Assembly: GCF_000190475.1 (NCBI RefSeq)
Contig: NZ_AEWH01000014.1
Location: 1 to 49,948 of the forward strand
Length of the DNA: 49,948 bases
Direction: 5' to 3'
Source: Ornithinibacillus scapharcae TW25
GTDB lineage: Bacteria; Bacillota; Bacilli; Bacillales; Amphibacillaceae
Of this stretch, positions 35,382 through 43,395 are shown in pieces. Numbering within the stretch: position 1 is the first letter of the stretch; every line of letters starts with the position of its first letter. The translations under genes and the position numbers were made by a program. The notes below the pieces were generated by a model. It saw only the letters and a list, made by a program, of their open reading frames with translations, did not search any database and was not told the origin of the DNA.

Positions 35382-35736
35382 TTTGTTCCCTCATTTCTTC
35401 GACCTTCTTCGCTGCGTACCTGTATCCACATTTTCTAAATACTTCAAGCGTTTGGTAAATCTGTTTTTCTTGTGACGGTTTTATAGTCCCGTTATTCTTT
35501 TTAGTCCGCTCCATTAACCTAATAGCGTTTAGCAAGCTTTGACCTGCTTTCCTGCAATCCATATCGTCGGACTTTACGAGTTCCCTCGCGAATCCCTCGA
35601 TAAAAAATGTGTTAGGATATGGCTTTAATCCTACCGATGCGGAATAAATCATCTCGTTTGCACCGGTTAGAACTTTAAAATAATAGAGTTCTCGTTCGCT
35701 TTCGTGAACTTCGTCCGGTAATTTTGCAAAATCCAT
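35371..35736 (-). CDS. Hypothetical protein coupled to the tape-measure gene
   Basis: Protein of 121 aa, mostly helical and charged (KKNNGTIKPSQEKQIYQTLEVFRKCGYRYAAKKVEEM). It overlaps the start of the tape-measure gene. In tailed phages this position is usually held by tail assembly chaperones, which bind the tape measure; that role is inferred from position alone, since no frameshift fusion or sequence signature is visible. GAAGGGGTGA precedes the ATG. A terminator lies just upstream at 35771-35796. Confidence 0.6.
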   Translation of the reverse strand: MDFAKLPDEVHESERELYYFKVLTGANEMIYSASVGLKPYPNTFFIEGFARELVKSDDMDCRKAGQSLLNAIRLMERTKKNNGTIKPSQEKQIYQTLEVFRKCGYRYAAKKVEEMREQNGV

Positions 35737-35770
35737 CTCGTCACCCCTTCGTAATTTGTAAAAAATAAAT

Positions 35771-35796
35771 AAAAAGACCCACCGTAATGGCAGGTC
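35771..35796 (-). terminator. Terminator upstream of the tape-measure gene pair
   Basis: Minus strand GACCTGCC and GGTGGGTC (arms 35789-35796 and 35776-35783, two G-T pairs) with loop ATTAC, then TTTTTATTT. It separates 35861 and upstream genes from the tape-measure pair. Only about 35 bp remain before the next start, so expression of that pair depends on read-through. Confidence 0.65.
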
Positions 35797-35860
35797 AATT
35801 AAAGGAGATTCTCTTGCTCCGAAAAAGGTTTGTCATACCTTTTCCATCATCGCAATTTAC

Positions 35861-36049
35861 TTAGTTATCTTTCATTTCTTCTGTGTCGAGAAGGTTCCTT
35901 CCTCGCTTAACAGTTGCGTACATTCCTATCGCTTCCGGTGAATTTAATTGGGAGGCTACATCTCTCGCGATTGTTAAATCATCTTCATTAAAACCGATTC
36001 CTTGTTTCATTTTTTCCCGCAATTTATTTAACTCTACATGTGCTTTCAT
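35861..36049 (-). CDS. Hypothetical small protein
   Basis: Protein of 62 aa, helical, charged, no Cys (HVELNKLREKMKQGIGFNEDD). AAAGGTGG lies seven bases before the ATG, inside the end of the preceding gene. It is part of a tight minus-strand run. No family recognised. Confidence 0.55.
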   Translation of the reverse strand: MKAHVELNKLREKMKQGIGFNEDDLTIARDVASQLNSPEAIGMYATVKRGRNLLDTEEMKDN

Positions 36050-36050
36050 A

Positions 36051-36668
36051 TTATATTTCCACCTTTCCTCTTACTTTTGGATTGTGTTTTATTTCGTTGG
36101 GTACATTCCCTCTATGGATTTGTCTAATTTGTGTCCAATCGAAAAGGTATACCAGTTTTTCATCTCTGTTTTTTAAAGCTATATCTCCGAGTTTGTAGTG
36201 GTAAGCATCCCCCAACTCATCCTTATACTCTTTCTTTATTTCATCAAATTCTTTTAACGATTTGAGGTAGTCAACGACAGCGTTGAGGTATTCAACTTTG
36301 GCGAAGGCAAGCCGATCAAGTATGTCATCGAGTCGTTCTTCTTTAAACTTCGGAACTACTTCTTGGTTAAACTCTAGCAAGACATCCTCTGATGTAACTT
36401 CTGCTAGTTTCAACGTTCGAAACGTTTGATGTTCTTTTTTTCGCCTTTCAACTAGTTCTTCTTGGTTTGCTATTTCTTCGGATATTTTGTCAAGTTTATC
36501 GGTTTTATCTTCACCTGATAAGATTTGCTCTTGCATTGTTTGGTCAAATTGCTGCTTTAATTCTTCTAATTTTTCTTCCTCTTTCTTGATGCGTGCCCTC
36601 ATTGTGCTATCCGATTGTGCCATTTTTTGCTTCTGTTCTTGGAGCATTTGAAGTTTTGTTTTCTCCAT
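36051..36668 (-). CDS. Hypothetical coiled-coil protein
   Basis: About 205 aa. Residues 1-90 are a long coiled coil rich in Gln, Glu and Lys (EEEKLEELKQQFDQTMQEQI and EEIANQEELVERRKKEHQ). The rest is mixed and ends KVRGKVEI. The ATG at 36668 is preferred because AAGGTGG is eight bases upstream; a GTG at 36680 is less likely. It overlaps the previous gene by 62 bp, a long overlap. Coiled-coil proteins in phage-like elements can act as scaffolds, but nothing specific supports that here. Confidence 0.6.
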   Translation of the reverse strand: MEKTKLQMLQEQKQKMAQSDSTMRARIKKEEEKLEELKQQFDQTMQEQILSGEDKTDKLDKISEEIANQEELVERRKKEHQTFRTLKLAEVTSEDVLLEFNQEVVPKFKEERLDDILDRLAFAKVEYLNAVVDYLKSLKEFDEIKKEYKDELGDAYHYKLGDIALKNRDEKLVYLFDWTQIRQIHRGNVPNEIKHNPKVRGKVEI

Positions 36669-37101
36669 ACTTTTTTCCACCTTTCAATAATTCTATTATT
36701 TTTTCTAACTTTTTTATTATCCATCCGCGCCATATTGGGAATGGTTTTGATTCACTCGGAACCTCAACCTTCGGATGTAAATCATATAAGTCGATTAATT
36801 CCTCTTTATATTGCATTAATAGACTCCTAGTATTACTCGTATCGTTAGCTACTTTATACACACCGTTAAATCCAATCACTTTAAACAAAATCGTATAAAT
36901 CCCTTGGTTTGATGTCCATACGTCCAGTGGATATAAGTCATATTGGATTGCAATATCTCTAATTACATCTAAGACTTGATTATCGTTGTTATACGGAAGT
37001 ATCAAACTCTCGGTCATTTTACCTTCATAATCGTATAGAATCGCAACTATAAACGGCTTACTCTCGAGCATCTCGACATTAATTATTAATATGGGTTTCA
37101 T
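36607..37101 (-). CDS. Hypothetical protein
   Basis: Protein of 164 aa with alternating beta-like segments (KPILIINVEMLESKPFIVAI) and a short hydrophobic patch, then a Lys-rich C terminus (WIIKKLEKIIELLKGGKK). GGAAGTG precedes the ATG. It follows its neighbour immediately and overlaps the coiled-coil gene. The start pattern vaguely resembles RNase H-fold or actin-like proteins, but no catalytic motif is clear. Confidence 0.55.
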   Translation of the reverse strand: MKPILIINVEMLESKPFIVAILYDYEGKMTESLILPYNNDNQVLDVIRDIAIQYDLYPLDVWTSNQGIYTILFKVIGFNGVYKVANDTSNTRSLLMQYKEELIDLYDLHPKVEVPSESKPFPIWRGWIIKKLEKIIELLKGGKKYGENKTSNAPRTEAKNGTIG

Positions 37102-37356
37102 TTAAAACACTTCCGTTTCAGTAGGAAAGTTATTTTCAAAAATATTAACCTGGTTAAATCCTTTATCTCTAGCTGTCTCATACGCTCTATTTTTAACGTG
37201 GTCGCACAATACCCCGTAACTTAATCCGGTATATGTCTGCGACCAATCCTCGACTATTTCCCCTGTCTCCGCATCAACGATTTTGACTGAAGCTAAATGA
37301 CTCTTCATATCTTGCGGATAAACATTAGCAAGGATATGACAAGCCTTAATCGCCAC
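37102..37356 (-). CDS. Hypothetical small protein
   Basis: Protein of 84 aa with a beta-hairpin-like stretch VKIVDAETGEIVEDW. GTG start with GGGGG about seven bases upstream. It overlaps the end of the preceding gene by 11 bp. Family unknown. Confidence 0.55.
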   Translation of the reverse strand: MAIKACHILANVYPQDMKSHLASVKIVDAETGEIVEDWSQTYTGLSYGVLCDHVKNRAYETARDKGFNQVNIFENNFPTETEVF

Positions 37357-37807
37357 TTAAACGCCCCCTTATTGCCTCGATATCCTCTACGGTTGCTATT
37401 ACTGTTGATTTCCTATTTTCTGCGTCGGTTGCTAACGTATCCAAGTCCGCCCTATATGCCCGTCCAATTTTTCTATTTCCGATTGAAACAAACTTTAGCG
37501 GTGTGGGCGACACATTTTCGGCAATCTTTGAAAGTGCCTCCTTCTTGAAAAAGATGTTATTGCTTCCACGGATTACCACTCCCTCAACATTCGGTAATTC
37601 CGGAAGAATCTGACTCATTATCCCGGTAAATTTCTCTCGATGTGTGATGTTATTCGGACAATAGAATGAACCAACCTTATACAGATAAAAAGTTTCGTCA
37701 TATCGTTTTAGCAATACTAGGACGCCTGCCGATTCGGGTTTAAATAGTATATTGAGATAGTACATACGATCACTGTCTAGTTGATTTTCTTCTGTAATTT
37801 CAGTCAC
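37346..37807 (-). CDS. Hypothetical protein
   Basis: Protein of up to 153 aa, beta-rich (MYYLNILFKPESAGVLVLLKR) with an acidic N-terminal extension. The annotated GTG (37807) directly abuts AGGAG, which is too close. The real start may be slightly downstream, possibly the ATG of MYYLN at 37765. It overlaps neighbours at both ends, as in a tightly packed operon. No family recognised. Confidence 0.55.
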   Translation of the reverse strand: MTEITEENQLDSDRMYYLNILFKPESAGVLVLLKRYDETFYLYKVGSFYCPNNITHREKFTGIMSQILPELPNVEGVVIRGSNNIFFKKEALSKIAENVSPTPLKFVSIGNRKIGRAYRADLDTLATDAENRKSTVIATVEDIEAIRGRLSGD

Positions 37808-38123
37808 CTCCTTTTACAATGATTGTCCCATCCTCAAGCATAATCGCCTCAGTTTTATTTTCAGCTTGCTTAACTTCAATGATTTCTCCCTGTGTTATAT
37901 CTTTGACCTTCCTCTTAGGCAGAAACTTATTATCGTTATAGCACTTAGGTATGAGTTGAAGTACTTTTTCTAATTTGTAATGTGGACCGAAAGAATAAGT
38001 AACAAATTGTTTCCCGTCATATACCTTAGCGGTTACGTTGAAATACTTCGGAGCATGTTCGCCGCCATAACAAATTATCGTACGTAGTCCAGTACCAGGT
38101 ACGCGTACTCCAAAATTACTCAC
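37800..38123 (-). CDS. Hypothetical protein
   Basis: Protein of 107 aa, beta-rich, with two cysteines (IICYGG, PKCYND) and a C-terminal SH3-like run (GEIIEVKQAENKTEAIMLED). GTG start with GGAGGGA upstream. It overlaps neighbours by eight bases on each side. Family unknown. Confidence 0.55.
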   Translation of the reverse strand: MSNFGVRVPGTGLRTIICYGGEHAPKYFNVTAKVYDGKQFVTYSFGPHYKLEKVLQLIPKCYNDNKFLPKRKVKDITQGEIIEVKQAENKTEAIMLEDGTIIVKGGD

Positions 38124-38313
38124 AACACGATCCCTCCATGAATTTTATAAGGCGTTCTTTGGTATCACTGCTTATTAGTAAATCAACTGAATACGTTGCG
38201 CGTCGATTACGTTTTAGCTTTCTTTTTCGTCTCTTTACTGTTTTATTCAACCAGTTCGACTCCCTTCGTTTTCCCGATACCATATAGACAGAAATCGGGT
38301 GTATAGCGAGCAA
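38116..38313 (-). CDS. Hypothetical small basic protein
   Basis: Up to 65 aa, with a very basic middle (KTVKRRKRKLKRNRR) followed by a short ribbon-helix-like segment (YSVDLLISSDTKERLIKFME). The start is uncertain: TTG 38313 and ATG 38283 both lack a good ribosome site. It may bind nucleic acid. It overlaps the next gene by eight bases. Confidence 0.4.
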   Translation of the reverse strand: MLAIHPISVYMVSGKRRESNWLNKTVKRRKRKLKRNRRATYSVDLLISSDTKERLIKFMEGSCCE

Positions 38314-38398
38314 ATAAGCACACTTTTAACAGCTTCGCTTGTATTTGTACCTACTAAGTTAAAAGCCTCTTAAAACGGCTAATTTTATGAAAAATCTG

Positions 38399-38608
38399 CT
38401 ATGATACTTTTACTCCGAATCTACGTTCAGCCTGGCGCCTATCTTTCACCGGTATTTTAAATTGTGTCGCCTTGATTTTTCCGTTAATCATATACTCTGC
38501 CATGACTTTCCAGTCCTTGTTAGAGCGCTTGATATTTTTAACTACTTGCCTATCGGTTGTGTATGCTGCAAGCCAGCCAACTTCTAATCTCCATAGTTCA
38601 TTTTCCAT
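38399..38608 (-). CDS. Hypothetical small protein
   Basis: Protein of 69 aa, Lys/Arg-rich, with several Trp (ENELWRLEVGWLAAY). The ribosome site is weak. It stands between the XRE gene and the small-gene operon; a weak hairpin at about 38350 separates it from the latter. Family unknown. Confidence 0.45.
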   Translation of the reverse strand: MENELWRLEVGWLAAYTTDRQVVKNIKRSNKDWKVMAEYMINGKIKATQFKIPVKDRRQAERRFGVKVS

Positions 38609-38717
38609 TTCAATGCCTACTGTCCCCTATCTATTTTTTGTAGTTGACATTCCACCCCATTTGACATACACTTAAAATTGGATAAGTATATTCATGGTAG
38701 TTAATGTAAATAAAAAA

Positions 38718-38933
38718 TTATAAAGCTAGTTTCTTACTCCGTTCCAAAAACTCGATAAAATCCTCTGTTGGTTCGAAGTTTTTTGCAATTTTCGCCCTAA
38801 CTAGATCGGTGACCGAGCGACTACCGGCTTCAATTCTAGAAACAGTCGATTGGCTAATCCCTAAAAACTCACTAAACTCCGGTTGGCTCATACCTAGCCA
38901 TAGTCGTATAGATTTGAAAGTTTCTCTATCCAT
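38718..38933 (-). CDS. XRE-family regulator
   Basis: Protein of 71 aa with a helix-turn-helix covering residues 5-50 (FKSIRLWLGMSQPEFSEFLGISQSTVSRIEAGSRSVTDLVRAKI). GGAGG lies before the ATG. It is the last gene of the helicase operon and may be a local regulator or directionality factor. Clear family, unknown target. Confidence 0.82.
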   Translation of the reverse strand: MDRETFKSIRLWLGMSQPEFSEFLGISQSTVSRIEAGSRSVTDLVRAKIAKNFEPTEDFIEFLERSKKLAL

Positions 38934-38961
38934 TCCTTTACCTCCTTTTTATGACTTCCAA

Positions 38962-39777
38962 TCAAAAAAATTGAGCAGATACGCTGCCGGCTTGCGTACC
39001 TACCTGGTTACTAATAATGGGGTTTTGCCCACGGTTATTAGTCACTTTTTCTACATATTTTTCTAATTTTTCTCGTTTTATTTCTTCATCAGATAAATCT
39101 GCTAGATTGTAAGTTTTAACTGGATATATAGGCAGTTTCTCTTTTTTTAATGGCGCATACCTTATCGGTCGATTCTTACTTATTTCTCTCTCTAGTTTGT
39201 CCGCCTCTACCGCAATATCACGCTTACGAGTCCGATCTCCCACCGATTCATCGAGCGCTGGCACGTAATACCATCGCGATAAGTATGATCCGGTCTCCTT
39301 ATATCGTTTTATTGATTCGTGGTGCTTATCCTTGCAATCTTCGCAACAGAATCGGCTGTCACTTCGTTTTGCACGCATACCTTTAAAGTTGTCCTTATCA
39401 ATCGGATACATATTAAGGCAAAACTTATGCTTGCATTTGCGCCATTTCTTGCGTTCTTTCCGGTAATCCGACCAAGTGGCGTTGCCTTCCTCGATATCGT
39501 CCTTGTAATCGGAGTATAGCGACATTATAGAGTAGTCTGCGCGCTCGACATACGCTTTATCGTATACGGGTGGATTCGCCTTTATGCGTTGTTGCTCAGC
39601 GTGTTGCGTGTTAAGTATAAGGGTATTAGCAACGCCTTCTAACGTGTTTAGTGGCGCTCGTTTTAGCTTAACGTCGTCAACGTTGGCATACTGCTCTAAT
39701 TCCGATAATTTCCGTTGAGGAAAAGCCTTGTCATACATTACTGAATGAGTTGCTTTAAGTTTTCTTAGTTCTCGCAT
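38962..39777 (-). CDS. Cysteine-cluster (zinc-binding-like) protein
   Basis: Protein of 271 aa. The middle carries CKHKFCLNMYP followed by FCCEDCKDKHH, a candidate zinc-binding cluster, within an otherwise charged helical protein. The ATG at 39777 (MRELRKLKATHS) has GGAGGGAG upstream; a longer frame to 39897 only overlaps the helicase gene. It directly follows the helicase gene and may be a DNA-binding replication partner. Family not recognised. Confidence 0.6.
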   Translation of the reverse strand: MRELRKLKATHSVMYDKAFPQRKLSELEQYANVDDVKLKRAPLNTLEGVANTLILNTQHAEQQRIKANPPVYDKAYVERADYSIMSLYSDYKDDIEEGNATWSDYRKERKKWRKCKHKFCLNMYPIDKDNFKGMRAKRSDSRFCCEDCKDKHHESIKRYKETGSYLSRWYYVPALDESVGDRTRKRDIAVEADKLEREISKNRPIRYAPLKKEKLPIYPVKTYNLADLSDEEIKREKLEKYVEKVTNNRGQNPIISNQVGTQAGSVSAQFF

Positions 39778-39791
39778 TTTACTCCCTCCTT

Positions 39792-40994
39792 CTAAATTTC
39801 GTTTTCTGCCCATTGCTTTAATACACGCCTCATACGTTTCGAAGGTAGATACAAGTCTATTGGTTGTCCGTTTCGTATCCTGGAGCGATATACCCATTGT
39901 AATAAATCCGATACGGCTAATAATTCTTGATTGACCGTGACACCGTGATCTTCAAAAAATGCCCTTTCCATCGGACCCATATATCTGTTAAATGCATAAG
40001 CTAACGACCATCTATCTTGGTACTCATTAGTTGCCCTAGCGTTACAATGAAGAAATGACCTAGCGTAACCCTTGCCGGACAGTCCCGATTTTGCATCTTT
40101 AATTGTCGTCCATAATATTTCTTTGCTTTTAGCTTTTGAGATGTTTCGAAAATAGTTATAGATGTTTTTGCGAACCTCGTTTTTCTTTTCCGCTGACATA
40201 TTACGTAAATAAGAAGCACTAAATGCGTTTTCCAACTCTCCGATATCGTTTAAATTTCCGGTGTACAAGTTAATTAATTCATAGAGCGCTTTTCTATTTT
40301 CATTGTGCGGATTATAGTCAGTAATTTCGTATTTATCTCCCATGCGTTTTATTGCGAAGTATCTGTATTCGAAATTAAATAAGTCGAAATAATACCGTTG
40401 CAACTGCCCTTCGAACAAATATGTCATTACGTACACATTAGAAAGCGCTTCGAATACCCTTGGTGGAAACGCCCATATCAAGAACCTCCCACGGTGATAA
40501 AATAGATTACCGGCTTTGGCTAACCGCATTATGTCTGCATATTTGGCTAGAATGTCATAACCATCGTATAACCAGTCGACTCGATTACCCCTTACTTCGA
40601 TATGCCCTAACGCAATTAAATCACGTATATCTTGCTGTGTTACGTTAGCTTTGTCTATAACGTCCATAACCTCGTCTAATATTAATGTATACCCCGAATC
40701 GGTTAAGAGTTCGATTAACTCGTCATCCGCCGTTTGGAATAAAGAATGCGTCGAGACGATATCCTTACCGTCGACTATCAACTCTTTTAAACTCCGCATT
40801 TTACTTCCGTCTTTATTGTTGTTATTCGGCTCAAAGAACGTCCGCTCAGTGTTTGCGCGAATACGCTCAACTTCCGATAGATACGGAGTTATATAGATAA
40901 ATTTTTCGAGCGCGCTTGCTTCGTTCATGTATTGGATGGACCAGGACGTTTTACCGCTACCCATGATCGAGTCGATTATATTAATTTTCGTCAT
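39792..40994 (-). CDS. SF2-type helicase-like protein
   Basis: Protein of 400 aa. Walker A is IMGSGKTSW at residues 10-18, right at the N terminus, and Walker B is TLILDEVMD near residue 110. A C-terminal LQWVYRSRIRNGQPIDLYLPSKRM resembles helicase motif VI (Q..R..R.G). These fit a compact SF2 helicase of mobile elements. AGGGGAGG precedes the ATG. It lies 16 bp after the gene at 41011 and before the cysteine-cluster gene, forming a likely replication module. Confidence 0.75.
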   Translation of the reverse strand: MTKINIIDSIMGSGKTSWSIQYMNEASALEKFIYITPYLSEVERIRANTERTFFEPNNNNKDGSKMRSLKELIVDGKDIVSTHSLFQTADDELIELLTDSGYTLILDEVMDVIDKANVTQQDIRDLIALGHIEVRGNRVDWLYDGYDILAKYADIMRLAKAGNLFYHRGRFLIWAFPPRVFEALSNVYVMTYLFEGQLQRYYFDLFNFEYRYFAIKRMGDKYEITDYNPHNENRKALYELINLYTGNLNDIGELENAFSASYLRNMSAEKKNEVRKNIYNYFRNISKAKSKEILWTTIKDAKSGLSGKGYARSFLHCNARATNEYQDRWSLAYAFNRYMGPMERAFFEDHGVTVNQELLAVSDLLQWVYRSRIRNGQPIDLYLPSKRMRRVLKQWAENEI

Positions 40995-41010
40995 AACTTT
41001 TCCTCCCCTT

Positions 41011-41337
41011 TTAATCTAATTCCTGCCATAATTGTGACACTCTGGCTTCCGCTTGCTCCCTCGTCGGTCTATTGACGTCAAGTTTTCGTTCTACTTCGGA
41101 GATGATACTCTCCACATCAAGGTGTCTATTAATCTCTCCCAGGCGCGTTTCTATTTCATTGAACATTCTATATAGAACATGCTCTAGCGTTGCATGATAT
41201 TCGTTGATAGTCGCTAAGTGCTTGATATGACGTTGCCTTACTTTCCCTCCACTTCGGTAATTCTCAACTAAAACGATGTTGAATGTCGTCTGACCTGGAC
41301 CTCTAACGCTTTTCCGTTTCTTTACTCTTACGAACAC
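41011..41337 (-). CDS. Hypothetical basic protein
   Basis: Protein of 108 aa. The basic N-terminal half (VRVKKRKSVRGPGQ, then GGKVRQRHIKHLATI) recalls the first strands of some transposases, but it stops where a transposase would continue. The C-terminal half is helical (IISEVERKLDVNRPTREQAEARV). GTG start with GGGAGGTG six bases upstream. It heads the helicase operon. Confidence 0.55.
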   Translation of the reverse strand: MFVRVKKRKSVRGPGQTTFNIVLVENYRSGGKVRQRHIKHLATINEYHATLEHVLYRMFNEIETRLGEINRHLDVESIISEVERKLDVNRPTREQAEARVSQLWQELD

Positions 41338-41439
41338 AACTTACACCTCCCTTATGGTGTGGTGCCTACGATTTGTACGACGTGACACAATTCGTGGTCA
41401 CTACAAAAGTAACCGCTAAACTTTTAATCGTTCTGACTA

Positions 41440-41499
41440 CTACAACCGGTTATCACGCTTATAACGGGTAAACCTAATACCTCCGACAAATACCCACAT
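41440..41499 (-). CDS. Possible leader peptide (19 aa)
   Basis: ATG at 41499 behind AAGGGGGTG encodes MWVFVGGIRFTRYKRDNRL then TAG. It lies 100 bp before the helicase operon. The strong ribosome site is the main support. It could be a translated leader or chance. Confidence 0.35.
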   Translation of the reverse strand: MWVFVGGIRFTRYKRDNRL

Positions 41500-42032
41500 A
41501 TAACACCCCCTTTCGAAATAAATACTTATATATGACCCCGAGGCAGCTTGTCTGACTCGGAATGTCTTGAACTTTGTAACTACAGTTAAACCCTTGCGTA
41601 AAAATAAAATTCAATTTTTCCGCTATCATCATTTAGCACGTTTTATACCCCTTATTTTAAGAGAGGACGCTACAAACCGCGGTATATCAACGTTTCTAAC
41701 GAATTTTAGCACTTTTATTTGCTAAATCGTAAATATCGGATGTAGTAGTGATAACTCGTCCGGTAATTTTTACCGCACCATTAATCAGAAAAAATATCTC
41801 TTTTTATATATGACGGATGAGAAAGACATTCTGCGAACCTTTTCTTTTTTAAACACCTATCTCTTTAATAGATGCGCGAGAAAGACCTTCTGCGCGACTT
41901 TTCCGCCTAAAAAAGAACTTCACGGTATATGAGTTGCTTCTCAAACCCATTCCGACACATAATTTGTGAACATTTTGTGAACTTTTTAGTTTTATGTATA
42001 TTTAGACGCACACCAACGGAATTTTTCACACC
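41500..42032. other. Noncoding region of the element with direct repeats
   Basis: No gene is visible. Notable: the 26-bp direct repeat at 41819-41844 and 41878-41903, and TTTGTGAACA/TTTTGTGAACT repeated near 41961-41985. The region lies upstream of the helicase operon and may hold its promoter and a regulatory or replication site. Confidence 0.5.
41819..41903. repeat. 26-bp direct repeat, two copies 59 bp apart
   Basis: Copies start GAGAAAGACATTCTGCG (41819) and GAGAAAGACCTTCTGCG (41878); 22 of 26 bases agree. Each can fold as AGAA-loop-TTCT; the second extends to CGCG/GCGCG arms. Confidence 0.7.
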
Positions 42033-42065
42033 AAAAACGCCACCCCCGAAAGAGTGACGCTTTTT
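42033..42065 (-). terminator. Terminator after the small-gene operon
   Basis: Minus strand AGCGTCACTC pairs with GGGTGGCGTT (several G-T pairs) and is followed by TTTTGG; the plus strand also has TTTTT. It ends transcription from 43373-42347. Confidence 0.65.
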
Positions 42066-42205
42066 ATATTTATCGCTATGACAGTCGGTCTATTATCCGT
42101 ATTACTCGTCACCTTTTCGTGGTTTATCGTAACCTAACGCCTGCTTGCTATCGCTGATTCCATTCGTCGTATGGTCGGTAACAATTCCGAGTAACATTAA
42201 TGCTT

Positions 42206-42347
42206 AAGGTGTTGCCGCACCTTTTCCGTTCAATTCAAAGTATCATAAACACACCCCATGTTTTCTCACCCGCATATTTGTAGCTGACCAAGCTTTCGGT
42301 ATTTAGAGACGTGGCAGCGTCTTAAACTACGTAACTGTTGCCGCAGT
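42206..42347. repeat. Three small hairpins with matching apical loops
   Basis: AAGGTG-TTGCCG-CACCTT (42206-42223), AGACG-TGGCAG-CGTCT (42307-42322) and ACTG-TTGCCG-CAGT (42334-42347). The first and third share the loop TTGCCG, and the middle loop TGGCAG can pair with either. Confidence 0.6.
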
Positions 42348-42460
42348 CACGCGTTTATCATTTCGATTAACAAGTAGAGTAATGATCCTATAAATAAAGT
42401 GAGGTAAAACGAGTCAATAGCGTTGACCTTGCGTCGAAAATTCTTTATAATATTAATCAT
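42347..42460 (-). CDS. Small membrane protein (37 aa)
   Basis: ATG at 42460 with AAAGGAT nine bases upstream encodes MINIIKNFRRKVNAIDSF then a single hydrophobic helix (YLTLFIGSLLYLLIEMINA). It follows the gene at 42468 by seven bases, so it belongs to that operon. Size and layout resemble small toxins or phage membrane peptides, but no family is recognised. The hairpin group begins right at its stop codon. Confidence 0.55.
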   Translation of the reverse strand: MINIIKNFRRKVNAIDSFYLTLFIGSLLYLLIEMINA

Positions 42461-42467
42461 CAAAGTT

Positions 42468-42797
42468 TTATCCTTTCGACCCTTCTAGTTGCCCGCTAGA
42501 GGGGTTTTGTGTTATTCCGGCGCGTTCCATTACGAAATTAATAACCTTGTCCCATTCGTCGGCAGTCAAATCCATATTAAAGATTGCGTTCTCCATCCAA
42601 TCCGGCAATACTCCTGGCGGAACATGTGCGTAATAATATGCCGATAATATTTCGTCCCAATTTTCGAATTGCTCCTCGTATAGTTTTTCTAGTTCCGGAT
42701 GTCCTTCCGGTAGATGGTTACGCTCATCATTCATTAGTTGTATGTACCTATCTGCGATTGCTTTAAAATCCGTATTTCTTTCCATTATTGCTATCAT
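42468..42797 (-). CDS. Hypothetical acidic protein, paralogue of 43080-43373
   Basis: Protein of 109 aa, acidic and aromatic-rich. The pattern YIQLMNDERNHLPEGHPELEKLYEEQFEN, then YYYAHVPPGVLPDWMENAI, aligns with the protein at 43080-43373 (YLYQFIHPAQLPPVFDRII), so the two arose by duplication. GAGGAGGAAT precedes the ATG. It overlaps the middle gene by four bases (ATGA). Function unknown. Confidence 0.6.
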   Translation of the reverse strand: MIAIMERNTDFKAIADRYIQLMNDERNHLPEGHPELEKLYEEQFENWDEILSAYYYAHVPPGVLPDWMENAIFNMDLTADEWDKVINFVMERAGITQNPSSGQLEGSKG

Positions 42798-43093
42798 TCC
42801 GATTCCTCCTCGATTATTATATTTCTATCTAATGCCGTCATTAATGACTCTAAATTAGCAAGCTCGTCCTTTACCTTGCGCCTATGCTGTAACGCAGCTT
42901 GCAAGCTCTTAACGGTGCGACCGCTATTAAGTACGTTTACATTTCTGCTAAACTCTATATCGTGATACAAGTCCGATACGGCGCGGTCGGCTTTCGATAA
43001 GCATTGGCGCACCCTAGCGCGCTCCTTGACCGCAATTTGTCGCGCATCTTGTAGTAACGTCTGTAGCCTACGAGCATTTTTAGTCGGTAACAT
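42794..43093 (-). CDS. Hypothetical helical protein
   Basis: About 99 aa, Arg-rich and helical (LLQDARQIAVKERARVRQCL, LQHRRKVKDELANLESLM), probably a coiled coil. The ATG at 43093 is preferred, with GGAAGGAG ten bases upstream; the longer frame to 43135 lies inside the previous gene. Middle gene of a three-gene early operon. Family unknown. Confidence 0.6.
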   Translation of the reverse strand: MLPTKNARRLQTLLQDARQIAVKERARVRQCLSKADRAVSDLYHDIEFSRNVNVLNSGRTVKSLQAALQHRRKVKDELANLESLMTALDRNIIIEEESE

Positions 43094-43373
43094 ACTTCGC
43101 CAACTCCTTCCGCATCGCCTCCACTTCATCCTCATCGAAATCGTATTCCTTTATAATGCGGTCAAATACCGGTGGTAGCTGCGCCGGATGAATAAACTGA
43201 TACAGATACGACTCGATCACCTCGACCTCCGCGTTATGCGATTCTAGCGCCCATTGTTCGTATTCCGGTGAATCCTCCGGACTGTTGCGTCGTGAGTCCG
43301 TTTTGAGTTCATCATAGGTTTCGATAACTTGCTTAATGTAATCTTCACCATTGAACCAAACTACTCCACTCAT
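43080..43373 (-). CDS. Hypothetical acidic protein, first gene behind the operators
   Basis: Protein of 97 aa, acidic (YDELKTDSRRNSPEDSPEYEQW, then FDEDEVEAMRKEL). Paralogous to 42468-42797. AAGGAGGGA precedes the ATG. It is divergent from the XRE repressor at 43524, with three operators between, so it is the first gene under that repressor, in the place of an early lytic or excision gene. Confidence 0.62.
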   Translation of the reverse strand: MSGVVWFNGEDYIKQVIETYDELKTDSRRNSPEDSPEYEQWALESHNAEVEVIESYLYQFIHPAQLPPVFDRIIKEYDFDEDEVEAMRKELAKYVTD

Positions 43374-43395
43374 CGTGATTCCCTCCTTTTAGTGT

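Noticed and set aside
42078-42137. Plus-strand 19-aa hydrophobic peptide MTVGLLSVLLVTFSWFIVT, possible type I toxin
   Set aside because: There is no ribosome site and the start lies just after a terminator hairpin; the length is short for known toxin families.
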